Source of the DNA: Alentia gelatinosa
Taxonomy: Eukaryota; Annelida; Polychaeta; Phyllodocida; Polynoidae
Direction of reading: 5' to 3'
NCBI GenBank assembly: GCA_950022655.1
Contig: OX465579.1
Span: forward strand, 47,099,950 to 47,163,949
DNA: 64,000 nt
Positions within the stretch are counted from its first letter, which is position 1, and each line of letters opens with the position of its first letter. Shown here piece by piece: positions 1 through 10,540 of this stretch. Made by a program: the position numbers and the translations under genes. The notes under the pieces were generated by a model. The model had not been told where the DNA came from, did no database searches, and worked only from the letters and a program-made list of their open reading frames with translations.

Positions 1-914
1 TATACCTTCATCTTCTATTGAGGAAATGTCTCTCTTCTGACTTTTTCTCAGTCGCGTCCAGAAATCCAACTCAAACTCTCCCCCCTGAACATCATGAAAG
101 AATCAGGGATTTAACCTCTAATCAGCGGCAAAGTTAACACCATTACCCTTAAGGGCTGAGGGCGATGTTCGCGATGGGTTTTCCATTAGTGCTCCACTGC
201 AAGGACTGGGAGGAGATGCCGTCAGAACAACTGATCCGCGCTGAAATCCTCGCAATGGAACATTATAAACGTAGACGCTTTGTATGTTTTTCCACAAAAG
301 TAGATACACAGATATACTGGGTTTTATGATTATGTCCACAAGATCCGAAATACGCTGCCTGTAACGAGACACCCCAGCAACGACCTAGAGTAAGAATACT
401 TTACTTTCTGTGGGGAAAGGTCTTATCGAATTCAATAGGTCTTGTATTTTGTGGGAATTACTATTCAAGCGATCATATTGTATATGGTTCTGTGAAGACA
501 GTAGCTACAGAGAGGGTGCCACTGACTCAGGTACCCAAGGTTTGGAGAAGCACTCATTTCGGTTTTCACCATTACAAACTCCGGTAAGGTATTCAGTTTG
601 AATATCTAATCAGTTTATCACTTATCTTCCAAGGCAGCAGGAACGTTGAAATAACCTTACATTACAATATCTTATCTACATACTACCAAGCGAATTCACT
701 ATAATTCCGCTACCTATAATGGGGAAATGCAATATATATGGATCTGTTACGTGTATAACAATGCTGTACAATATAAAATGCAGTAAATTACATGGCTAAC
801 TGAAATCATCTTTAACGGTATAGAACCGATAAAAACAGGTAAATTAAAAGTCATACTTTTGAAAGATATAGATTTAATAATAACAACTATCAATAATCCA
901 TATAGGATGCTAGG
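1..914. other. No gene recognised (5' flank or intron of the R-spondin locus)
   Basis: AT-rich sequence with no exon-like open frame that I can support. If the R-spondin gene begins in this window, its signal-peptide exon would lie here or before the window start. I could not identify a hydrophobic leader followed by a splice donor. Confidence 0.5.
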
Positions 915-1440
915 TTTCATGATGTACTAAAAATGGCAACAATAACGCCATTGCTAAAGGAGGGTGATCTTTCTAATTTTGGTAATTGGAGGTCGATCTC
1001 GGTAGTGCCTTGTCGCTCAAAAGATCCGGTAAAATGCATTCACGATCTTCTTAAAAATTTCTTATTAAGTAATAATTTATCAATAGATAACAAATTTCCA
1101 CAGGCCAAACAATGTTTACTTTATTAGAATATAATTTAAGGACCCTAGACAACAATAGAATAGTAGTTGACATTCTTATAGACCTAAAAAAGGCATTTCA
1201 CTCATTATTATATCATAAGTTAATAAAGTAAGGAATACTTATAAATTAAAGCATATCATTAGCAGACTGTTTAGAAAATAAATATGAAAATACAATATTA
1301 AAGAACTTTGCATCTGAAAATGTACCATCTACAACTAGAGTACCTCAAGGTTCTGTTTTAAAACCGTCATTATTATTAATTTTTATAAATGACTTTACAG
1401 ATAATGTGTATACACTGAGTCTATATTTATATCGATGACT
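915..1440 (+). pseudogene. LINE reverse-transcriptase relic
   Basis: Conceptual translation, shifting frame several times, gives pieces of a non-LTR retrotransposon RT: a segment reading TPLLKEGD..NFGNWRSIS (finger region that normally reads 'pi.KkGd....NyRPIS'), then LVDILIDLKKAF (motif A region) and later VPQGSVL (motif B region) followed by LIFINDF. The order is right for a LINE RT and the spacing is only modestly shortened. Stops and frameshifts make it dead. It ends about 70 bases before the first R-spondin exon, so it sits in the upstream intron or flank. The clade is not certain; the motifs fit jockey/CR1-type elements. Confidence 0.75.
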
Positions 1441-1511
1441 CTGTACTAATAATAATATCACAATCACCTGTGTCCAACGCACTGCTCTAACACAACTTCT
1501 GTTTTCCACAG

Positions 1512-1703
1512 CCATCATCGGGTACTACCCGGTGTGTCCCCGGGGCTGTGCCAGCTGCTCCAAGGTTAACGGATGCGTGACGTGCCGGCCGCGGCTCTTC
1601 CTGCTGCTGCAGCGGGACGGGATGCGGCAGACCGGGGCGTGTGTCGGGGTGTGCCCAGCCGGCTTCTACGGCGTACGCCAAGCCAAGTACAGCAGGTGCC
1701 GCA
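1512..1703 (+). CDS. RSPO-like: R-spondin exon: furin-like repeat 1
   Basis: First recognisable exon of a secreted R-spondin, a family that binds LGR4/5/6 and ZNRF3/RNF43 to potentiate Wnt signalling. Translation contains YYPVCPRGCASCSKVNGC, then RPRLFLLLQRDGMRQTGAC and GVCPAGFYG, the cysteine-rich FU1 repeat. The segment after the central Cys-x-x-Cys corresponds to the vertebrate loop that contacts ZNRF3/RNF43, and MRQ and the neighbouring hydrophobics are recognisable there. The acceptor is ttttccacag before CCATCATCGG; the donor is GCA followed by gtaaga. The exon ends in phase 1, matching the next exon. The signal-peptide exon expected upstream was not found. Family assignment is firm; which paralogue it is cannot be told. 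Confidence 0.9.
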
Positions 1704-3078
1704 GTAAGACATCTTGCTACTTTATCTTGTTACCTCTTCTGCTGTGTATACTACCTTAACCATCAGGTTTAAGTACCCCAAAAAGCTAGGCCCTTGGGCA
1801 TCGAACGCTATAGCCGTAGGGTTTTACAGTATCCTGTCATTATGATAAGGTCTTTTTTAAGACTTCCTCAACAGAGTCTCAGTTCACGTGTCCCTGACGT
1901 GTTAATTACAAATACTGGAATTTGGGTGATTTCTAAATTCTATTGAGTTTTGCAAATAATATGTTTCATATATCAGCAAATAGAAAATGCAAAAAGGCAT
2001 GTCATGGTGCTAACCTCTATGAGAAGGCCATCTGAAGAAGGTGTCTATGGGAAACTGCAATATTTTCATTTCGTGGCTAGATGACACTGATGTTATATTT
2101 CTATCTTCAAATAATTATATGTTATGATAGTTTGGAACATATGCAAATGAGAAGTGCTAAACAAATACTATGTCCCCATGCTAACGTTTTTGTAATGTTA
2201 CTGTAGATAAAACCTTGCCTAAAAGGCACGTCTTGTATAAGTATATCAGTCTTAGCTTTCATTTAGTACCAAATAGTTATAGATGCGGTGGATATAGAAC
2301 AATACTAAAGTATCAAAAATCAGACCCCAGGTGCGCTTCATAGCATTTTGCTTAGTTGGGGTTTTCCTTACACACGAGGTGCACCCTATCACCCTCATAG
2401 ATGCTCATGAAACCAGATGGGAGCACTAGTACCAAATTTAATACTGAGTGTAGATACACTAGGCACTGCAATAACTACCTAAATTTCCCGTTAAAGGCCT
2501 AGACATTCATGAATTATAGTGCTATTCCTGCCATAAGTTTTAGGTCGGTTGCTGTTGGTTTAAAGATATCTGATTCCAAATATGTAGATTGACATTAACA
2601 AATCATTGAAAATAATTACATTTGAGGAATATCTGTTCTCAGAGTATTTCAAAATTGTTCAATAATCATTTCAGACACCAAGTCATAGACCTTTCTCTGC
2701 CATGATGAAAAAACCCATAATTGTAATCATATGCTATTATTTCGATATCATTTTACAGTACATTTTAAATTCTTGCCATTACGTTGTGTATAATCATTTG
2801 GGAACGGAATCACCTGGGGTTGAACATGCAGCTCCATATTATAATATGCGATGTACATATTGATTCAGTTGTTATCGTGTTACCATACAATACTCATAAG
2901 TTATCACGGTAGGTAATACGTTATTGCCCAAATACCTTATACCAAATACCGTTTGGCGTAGTTGACAATCATCATGTGTAAAATCTGTAACTTGCAGATA
3001 CATGCAGATGTACTCCCATGTAAGATATCTATCTGCCACTCTTTGGTTATCTGTTACCTTACCAACTTGTCATTTCAG
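1704..3078 (+). other. R-spondin intron between FU1 and FU2 exons
   Basis: Begins with gtaaga and ends with tttcag. AT-rich, with no open frame or repeat that I recognise inside. Confidence 0.7.
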
Positions 3079-3228
3079 TGTGTACTGTGTCACATTGCGA
3101 GGCGTGCTTCAGTCAGTCCTACTGTACGCGTTGTTCTCCGCCCTACCTGGCAACTAAAGGCAGGTGTATTGAAGGGTGCCCGACTGGCATGTACTATGCC
3201 CAGTACTCCAAGGAGTGTAAAACTAGAG
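3079..3228 (+). CDS. RSPO-like: R-spondin exon: furin-like repeat 2
   Basis: A 150-bp exon in phase with its neighbours (phase 1 at both ends). It encodes VSHCEACFSQSYCTRC, then LATKGRCIEGCPTGMYYA and SKECKT. The 'HCEACFS..FCTKC' signature of FU2 is conserved almost exactly relative to vertebrate R-spondins; the phenylalanine and neighbouring residues in this hairpin are those that enter the LGR pocket in the known family. The acceptor is catttcag and the donor is AGAG followed by gtaaac. With the preceding exon it completes the two-repeat module that binds the receptors. Confidence 0.92.
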
Positions 3229-3736
3229 GTAAACCGCCTATTTCATCATATCTCTTATATATGACAAACGGTCCATAGTCGTAACAGAGGCTCCTATAGC
3301 ATCAGCCAAGGACAGTTACGTAACGTGTGCGTATGTAGATGCCCCCCTCATATGCAATTGATCCACCACACATTAACTCATGCATAAGCAATACAAATTA
3401 TTAAGAAATTAAGTGGGGATAGTCATTGTTGCTCTATAACTTCGTAACATGGTAATTATATAAGCAAAGGAGTAAATTGAAAATGGCAGAAATCCACTTA
3501 ATATAACTGAACAAAACTGTTACTGTATTACATCCTTTTTTAATAACGAGCAATGCAATGCTTTATTTATTGACCATGCGATTACAAATCACATGAATGT
3601 TTCATTGTTTCCTTATGCAAAAAATAGTTGATAAGCATGTGTCATCTTCACCGTTGAACAGTTATGCTGCATTACATTATTAGTATCAAAGTAAATAATA
3701 ATATTAGTAACGTCATCTGCCTCTGCCTCTACGTAG
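3229..3736 (+). other. R-spondin intron between FU2 and TSP1 exons
   Basis: Bounded by gtaaac and ctacgtag. No other coding or structured content recognised. Confidence 0.7.
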
Positions 3737-3922
3737 TGGACTGTGCAGTGAAGCAATGGTCCACATGGGGAGCCTGTGTGAGGGCCGGTCAGACGTGCGG
3801 CTACAAGTACGGACTCTCAATGCGTACACGCGACATCATACAACATCCGTCACCAAACGGTACCAAGTGTCCTGTCAGCACCGAGAGTCGGCGATGCCGG
3901 ATGAAGTTCCGGTCCTGCGTCG
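3737..3922 (+). CDS. RSPO-like: R-spondin exon: thrombospondin type 1 repeat
   Basis: A 186-bp (62-codon) exon. It encodes DCAVKQWSTWGACVRAG, then TCGYKYGLSMRTRDI, later NGTKCP and ESRRCRMKFRSC. This is a TSP1 repeat of the R-spondin subtype: W-x-x-W, six cysteines, and the 'CG...G...RTR' run. In the family this domain binds heparan sulfate proteoglycans. The acceptor is acgtag before TGGACTG; the donor is GTCG followed by gtagga. Phase 1 at both ends keeps the reading frame. One NGT sequon is present. Confidence 0.92.
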
Positions 3923-4652
3923 GTAGGATATATCTATTCATTATAATTTAATACAGGAATGCTGCCTCTGTACGTTTTCCTCGTGTCATTCTTCTCGGAT
4001 TAACCACACATGAATTGGTACACATCTTATTATTGATAACTATAGTTACAGGAATGCTGCTTCTTTACGTTGTCCCCAACTCCTTCTTCTCGGAATAACC
4101 ATGTATACACGAATTGATACACACCTTATTATTGATAACTATAGTTACAAGATTATCATTGATAACTACAGTTACAGGAATGCTGCTTCTTTGCATTTCC
4201 TCGTGTCATTCTTCTCGGAATAACCATACACCAATTGATACACATCTTATTATTGATAACTATAGTTACAGGAATGCTGCCGCTGTACGTTGTCTTCAAG
4301 TCCTTCTTCTCGGAATAACCATGCATGAATTGATACACATCTTATCATTGATAATTATAGTTACAGGGATGTTGTGCGCTTTCTTTACGCTCTTGTTCTC
4401 GTAATAACCATACGTTATCAACAATTATAAAGGATAGGCCTATCTATGCGGTTCATTGCAAACAAAGCCGTCCAAAACAATCAAGTGGGTAGGCTTTAGA
4501 ACGGACCACTTGCACTTATTAAATCTATGGTGCCCATATAATATCTATAAAGGAATTGATAAAAGATACATGTATGATTTTAAAACAATATCTATGTCTA
4601 TTTCCTAATATCTTGCTAGATACTATTTATCTGTTTCTTTGCCTATCTTTAG
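3923..4652 (+). other. R-spondin last intron, largely minisatellite
   Basis: Runs from gtagga to the acceptor cctatctttag. The first 490 bases are the tandem array annotated separately; the remainder is unremarkable AT-rich DNA. Confidence 0.7.
3954..4412 (+). repeat. Minisatellite, ~95-bp unit, about five copies
   Basis: Consecutive units start with aggaatgctgc, continue through cttctcgga(a/t)taacca, and end with ttgataactatagttac. Units begin near 3955, 4050, 4175, 4269 and 4364. Between units two and three there is a partial unit of 27 bases. The array lies wholly inside the last R-spondin intron. Confidence 0.85.
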
Positions 4653-4900
4653 ATTTGCTCAACAACAGGTCGGATCCTCTAAAAGCTCCCATTTCAAGAG
4701 AGCGGTGGCGGAAACACAACCGACGCCGACGGACAAAGAACCGCGACTCCTCGCGACGTCATGCGGAACTAAGGGACGGGGAAGGAAGACGTCACCGGAA
4801 ACGACGCCGCAATAAAGAAAGGAGGAAAAGGCAGAGGAATTCAAGACCCGTACCCGATGTAACGACGAATCAAATAGACGCGCTTGTTTCTCTGAAATGA
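4653..4900 (+). CDS. RSPO-like: R-spondin terminal exon: basic C-terminal tail
   Basis: Terminal coding exon, entered in phase 1 from an acceptor with a good pyrimidine tract (cctatctttag); the nearby alternative ...caacaacag would break the frame. It encodes DLLNNRSDPLKAP, then a long arginine/lysine-rich stretch with runs such as NRRRRTK, GRRHRKRRRNKERRKR, and a neutral end VTTNQIDALVSLK followed by TGA. A low-complexity basic tail after TSP1 is the last hallmark of R-spondins and is thought to help heparan sulfate retention. Domain order FU1-FU2-TSP1-basic tail is therefore complete apart from the leader. Confidence 0.88.
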
Positions 4901-7137
4901 ACTATATGAATAATATAATTAGTTAAGAAGCTTCGATTAATTAAGGTGATGATGTAAACCAGAAACTGATCAATTCTAATTCCAATAATCGACACATTTA
5001 TTTAGTAGCAATCGACATATTTAGCTACGTAATAAGTATCGAAGTCAATGTCATTTTAGATTCCACATTGATGGTCAAATATCTAAAGTCATAAGTCTAT
5101 GATATTAAAATAACCTTTATTTGCTAATAAACATTTTTTAGTCATTTTTCTACGAAATAACTCATTATAATGATCTGTGTATACCTCTGATTAAACATTA
5201 CAGCAGAGGTGTAAACGTGTAATAGAGGTAATTTTATAGGATCTACTCATGCCCGTACTAGCTTGGAACGCACAGATTTGAATCAAGTGATACCCACTAG
5301 GTGGCAGTAGAGTAGTACAACAGTTTGCCAGGAGTCCCAATATGGTAATCCGTAGGGTTCAAACAAGTATATCGGCGGTCTTTTGTTGTCCCAATTTGTG
5401 AATTAATGATATTGATCCAGTATATACGTTCTGTTTCGATGTATGATAATTATTCCTTTACGCCATATACATTTGAAATGGTATACATAGAACTTATCGT
5501 TATCATTCGAATCAAGTTATGGTTCCTGTTCTGTGTGTAATTAGCCGTACTATTTGTTAATTGTCCAGCTACAAAAGTTCTAATTGAATTATATAGACCA
5601 AATGGATAGAATTGGATAGATGTTCTACCTACACAATTGTGATTGAAATGACTACAACTATTTGTAAATATACTATATTCGTACAAGATGTTGACGCTGT
5701 AACAACGTTGTACACTAGTAACGTTCAGATAGGATGGATCTATACCCATCTAGTTGTTCACTAGAGTTCTTGGTACCAAAACAACGAGACAATAAAGCTA
5801 TCTTTTCTTCGGATATTTCTAGAATAGTTTTGACAAATGCGATATATATATCGCCAGTGTATCTATTGGTACATTTTCAAATAGGATTAGGCTTCTGTGA
5901 TTGTATAAAGCCCCCTATCATTCTTCCTCTTAAATTGTCACTACAGAGACATTGAACATATATTTCTATAATTCAACTTCGAAATGCTTACTTCTGGTGC
6001 CAATAGACACACTCTAGAAGGCGAGATATGAGGGCCCGTGGCCTTAAGCTCACGCATTGGAGGAGGAAGGATATTTAAGCTTTTCTATTTGGTATAGACC
6101 ACTATCTCAACGTTCTCTCTTCACTACAGAGATAAAGAAAATAATAAAAATGAACCATTGCTGTACCCTCATGTTATCAATTTCAGTTTTTCTCCTGGAA
6201 TATTAAGACCTATATATGAAATGAATATTCGTTTAAATTATATATTGCATCAAAATTACTCGTTACTCTACAGTGAGTACTAGGACATGTTGATGGTTAT
6301 TGTAAGTCTTTAAACGTTTGTGAATAAAGAAGATATTCACAAGGAACATTTTAAAAGCAATTTGTTGCCTTTCCACCGATAAACCAGGGTATTAAAGTCT
6401 ACCCTTATGGTCATTTTATCAAAAATGCACACAAAATGAAATAGAAACATGGAAAAATGGCTTCAAGACTATATAATGGCACATTCTCCAAGTGTAAGTT
6501 ACACAAAAGATATGTAGGGATAGTGAAAAACACTAACAGCATAGTGCAGGGCATAGTTGTTTAAGGTGTTAGTGAAAAGATTCATGTTCGTCGGCCCGAA
6601 ATTTTTGGTTCCGGTCCTTGGAAAAAATCGCTCACCCCATACCTGCCTCAGAGTGGTCGTGTCAGTGGTTTGTGAAAGGTCTATGCCGCGTCACTACATA
6701 TAGTTGTTTAAGGTGGCCTCGATATTAACTCCACCAGAGCTTACGTAGAGTAAGCTCTGGCGGTTAGCGTTGCTCAGGACGTGCACAAAACAAAACGTTT
6801 GCTCTTGTGACCAGTGTTAGTATCAATCATGCACGAGGTGGCGCCACTACTGTAGTAAAATACCTAAAGATCAAGGATGTTCATTGTACTGTACATGTTT
6901 ACAACATAAGGTACCGGTACACTATTCATTCCAAGGGTCCTTTCCTGGATATAGAACAATTGTCAAAAGGGTTTGAGATATACCAATTCTTGGCACCTTA
7001 GAACTTTTGGCTCACTATAACATGTTTTCTGATTACGTGACTAGGGTTTACACTGTTCGAGCTACCGCATCTAAGTTACACAGCAGTCGTCTGCTCGCAT
7101 TATTTATCACACCGATTCCCTGAATTGGTGTGATGTA
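4901..7137. other. Intergenic, no gene recognised
   Basis: 3' UTR/flank of the R-spondin gene and AT-rich spacer. The only structured element I see is a short perfect hairpin at about 6731-6760 (arms CCAGAGCTTAC / GTAAGCTCTGG around a 5-base loop). Confidence 0.5.
5126..5131 (+). terminator. Candidate polyadenylation signal of the R-spondin gene
   Basis: AATAAA, the first clear signal downstream of the R-spondin stop codon, 226 bases after it. Only the hexamer supports it. Confidence 0.4.
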
Positions 7138-7205
7138 CAGTAAAACCCCCCTAAAGGGGACACCCTCCATTCAGAGCCAACTGTCCCCTTAAGCGGGCTG
7201 GCCTC

Positions 7206-7644
7206 TTAACGCTTTTACAGCAGGATGCCTTAAGGCATTACCGCTATACGGCAGGAGGATGCCTTAAGACATTACCACTGTACAGCAGGAAGATGCCTTA
7301 AGGCATTACCACTGTACGGCAGGAAGATGCCTTAAGGCATCTTTTTGTGGTTTTTTTCCAAACTCATTTTTTTTCAAAATATATAAAATGAATTCGCAAA
7401 ATTCCTTCAGGTTATCAATATCATTAAGGTATTTAAGGGGTTCAATATTATTTTTAAAAAAAGGAGAAATAAATTGAATAAATCATCAATTTGTGGAGAA
7501 AATGGCGAAAATCACAGCAAAACACGTCTGCCGTTCACACATTCACTATGTAACGTCTTCCTACCTCTAGTATAGGCGAACGTCGATGGTGGCGCTGCCT
7601 CTGCTTTCCTGCCTGTGTGAGGCGTGCGGCCGTTAAAGGGTTAA
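7206..7644. mobile_element. TTAA-bounded palindrome MITE, copy 1
   Basis: Begins TTAACGC and ends GGGTTAA, so a TTAA lies on each side. Near the left end are four ~37-bp units, each centred on GATGCCTTAAGGCAT or a one-base variant (7222-7342). It is inserted inside the degenerate TIR transposon 7138-8393. TTAA target duplication plus a CCC/GGG terminus is the signature of piggyBac-type elements; the palindromic units are peculiar to this family. Confidence 0.6.
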
Positions 7645-7972
7645 ACGGGGTTTTCAGTCTGTTGATGGTTAATAGTAAAGAATACCTATATAAATGAAGG
7701 AAACGACAGCTATTAGATAAAAGGTTTATTGAATAACCAATTTTAAGCTAACACATGGAACATGATTCATTTTAAAAAAAAGATATAAAATAAATAGAAT
7801 AATAAAATGAATAGATAAATATTTAGCATCCAACACAGTTCAATGAACAGTTTCACAGGCCCAGGCAGGCATCCAGGTGAAGTCATGCTTTCACACCTCG
7901 CCCTCCACACCCCCCCCCCCCCCCCATCCACCCCTACACACCCCACCATCACCAAGGGCAAAAATCAGTGGT
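7645..7972 (-). repeat. ~300-bp dispersed repeat with polyA signal, copy A
   Basis: On the minus strand this matches 16081-16395 on the plus strand over most of its length. Both contain GAGGGCGAGGTGTGAAAGC, a shared stretch around GTTCATTGAACTGTGTTGG, an AATAAA and the end CAACAGACTGAAAACCCCG. A poly-C run occupies about 7911-7925. It looks like the 3' end of an old transposon transcript. Confidence 0.7.
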
Positions 7973-8393
7973 GCTAAAACCGACTCACTATGGGCTGCTC
8001 AGAGCTACTAGAGATGCAGGGATTAGCACAGAATTAACAAACCCGGGCCACTGGTGCCTGCCCGAGAATCCTTTGTCTTTTGTCTCAGTATCTGTGGCTG
8101 TCCCCTTGTTGCGTCAACTGTCTGACCACCACACACAAACACCATAAACAAGAAATCAAGATAATCTGGAGTGTATTTGATAAGGTGTCCCTCTTAAGTG
8201 GGGTGGAGAAGCATTTCTGTACCAAAAAACTGTCCCCTTAAGCGGGTTGTCCCCTTAAGCGAGAAAACCCCTTAAGCGGGTTACATTAAACTGTTAATAG
8301 AGGGGAAAATTGCCATTTCAAGCAAATTGACCCCTTAAGCGGGGTGCCCCTTAAGCGGGGTGTTCTATTAAGCAGGGTGTTCCATCAGTGGGG

Positions 8394-9449
8394 ATTAGAT
8401 AATTACCCGAGGTACTTACCTAGTACTGAAGGGGAATTGATGTTCCTACGAGCCTAGGACACTATGATGGTGTCCTAGGATAACAGGGATTACTGTGTAA
8501 GGGGGAATCCCTTTGTTTGAGATTCCCATAGCGGTTTCACAAGGTGCTCATCAGGCTCGATTTGGTGGAAGACAGCTAGGAACTATTGTCTATGTCACTG
8601 GGCGGTACTGTCTTTTCGTTTGACAGAGGAGATAAGGTTAAGAGGGGGTTTCTAAGTCTGAAACAGTGCTCACAACTTTATTCAAATAGTGGCAACTCAA
8701 GTTTGGTTGTCTTGCACAGTTTGCAAAAAAAAAAAATCACTATAACATATTATAGTGATGTTATGTACCGTATGTGTACGTTTTGGAAAAAAAAATGTGC
8801 AAAAATGAAATATAAAATATTGAAATAATGATTGCGTGATGAATTTGAGTTAATCACAATGAGATCTGTCCCTCCCCCAATCCCTCCTCAATCCTGCAAT
8901 CCCTCCATCAATCCCTCCCCCAATCCCTCTATCATGTGACTACTGATGGTGCTACATATCACCCACGACTGGGCAACTGTTGCTTAAGTCAGAGTGTGCG
9001 ACTCTATTATACTGCCATGTAGCTGTAAATATGTCACACATTCCAGAGCCTGTCCACTCTCTAAACAGGAACATTAGAACCAGCACTGTCATTGTTACAC
9101 ATCGGTTAATATACATCACTGTGTTACATTACGCCATATATCTATTCAGTGTCAGTGAACAGTATAGAAGTTAACCTGAATAGGATTAAGTCTGTCTTAG
9201 AATCCAATGTAGTTTAGGCGGGCAGAACAATTGGGAGGTGGTGTGAAGTGTAATTAATAACTCTGTTGTTACACAAGTGAGGCCCTATTTACAATAATTC
9301 ATCATAAGGTCTGCTTTAATGAGAGGAACACATTTCCTTTATCAACTGAGTGACATGAGATTTATGAAAAAGGTTGTAAGGTCACCAATTAAAACTTGTT
9401 CTATCAAGTGACTGATGTCTGCCGCAACCACTTTATCAGCAGAACCAAT
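8394..9449. other. Spacer with small simple repeats
   Basis: No gene seen. Contains a short hairpin at 8739-8762 (ATCACTATAA / TTATAGTGAT) and a degenerate minisatellite of 'tccctccccCaa'-like units at 8868-8930. Confidence 0.5.
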
Positions 9450-9871
9450 TTAACACATTTGCGTCGGGTGATGCCTAAAGGCATCACAAACAGTGGCCAG
9501 GTGATGCTGAGGCATCACCGAGTATGGCCAGGTGATTCCTTAAGGCATCAATTTCAAAGACTTACAAAATCATAATTTAGTTGTAATGACTTTGTAAATA
9601 ATTGATCACAGAATGTAGGTATGAAATTACACTTACCATTTTGAAATATTCATAAATTGATATTAAAGATCAAATGTCATAGGACATTGTTAAGTCTTGG
9701 GCCTTACTTGCATAATGGGGAAGACCTTAAGAGAAGAAAGTAAGAACTCAGATGTACTATCTACTATTATGAGTCAAGAACTTAACTGTTTATTGACAAA
9801 AAAGGGTCCTTCTTTTATACCCTTAGCAGGGGGTTGACATGACAGGCTTGGCATCTGTGAGCTCTGCGCTC

Positions 9872-9900
9872 TCATTGGCTGTTGTACCAACAGCCAATAG
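9872..9900. repeat. Short hairpin
   Basis: ATTGGCTGTTG and CAACAGCCAAT face each other across a 3-base loop (TAC), a perfect 11-bp stem. Confidence 0.6.
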
Positions 9901-9924
9901 GGTAAGACCAAATCGTTCTGGGTC

Positions 9925-10130
9925 CTGTTTTATAGTTGTGACAATCACTAACAGTGATCGTTTCCAGCGCATCGCGTTTCATAGTCGTGATGTTCACTAG
10001 AGAGTGATCAGTGATAGGTGTGATCGATTGAGAGTGACCATTTTGCATTTCATAGTCTTGATCATCACAAGTGATTTTTCTGGACTCGATCCCTCAAACA
10101 GTCACTATTAGTGACAAGGCTATACATGTC
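9925..10130. repeat. Imperfect repeats rich in AGTGATC/GTGATC
   Basis: Several related units share a 'catagtcgtgatgttcac..agtgatc' pattern. No coding content. Confidence 0.45.
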
Positions 10131-10540
10131 ACTATTCGGCTCAGACATACTACGGACATAGACAATGGCGCCATTTAATATGAGCCAAGTGTAAGTGTGA
10201 ACCAAGTGTAAGTGTAAGTCGATAAAATAAAACGTTGCAATCAGAAGTTGACATGTCTGGAAGTTGTGACGTCAAAGTCTGCCGTTTCGAAAGATAGTAA
10301 AAACTATCACGTTTGCTGCTATCAAAATACAACTCAAATGGTAGAATTATGCTTATTTCAGTTAGGAATATGTAACACAACAGTTCAAAAATACTTGGAA
10401 ACGGTCAATTAGTGCGGATGGCAAGATGCCGTTTTACGCACTATCCCACACTCTCCTCCCAGATCTTTCTGTATATACTAACACCCTACCTGGCCTTACA
10501 GACATTGCTTTGCCACAAGTGCCCGGCATGAAATGGTTAA

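Larger units (their letters stand above)
7138..8393 (-). mobile_element. Degenerate TIR DNA transposon with CCGCTTAAGGGG subterminal repeats (pogo-like?)
   Basis: The left end, CAGTAAAACC after a TA, resembles Tc1/mariner-pogo termini. Copies of CCCCTTAAGCGGG sit close to both ends (near 7180 and repeatedly at 8230-8360), as transposase-binding subterminal repeats would. The right end is badly decayed (..gggtgttccatcagtg). Its interior includes the ~300-bp repeat shared with 16.1 kb, and it is interrupted by a TTAA-type MITE at 7206-7644. No transposase frame is visible. Superfamily assignment is an inference from the termini only. Confidence 0.4.
9450..10540. mobile_element. TTAA-bounded palindrome MITE, copy 2 (right end uncertain)
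   Basis: Begins TTAACACATTTGCGTC followed by three palindromic units: GATGCCTAAAGGCATC, GATGCTGAGGCATC, and a decayed GATTCCTTAAGGCATC. A plausible right end is ...GAAATGGTTAA at 10540, which would make it longer than the other copies and imply internal insertion, for example the AGTGATC-rich repeats at 9925-10130. Confidence 0.45.

Noticed and set aside
1487..1681. Minus-strand frame over the first R-spondin exon
   Set aside because: Antisense of a clear coding exon.
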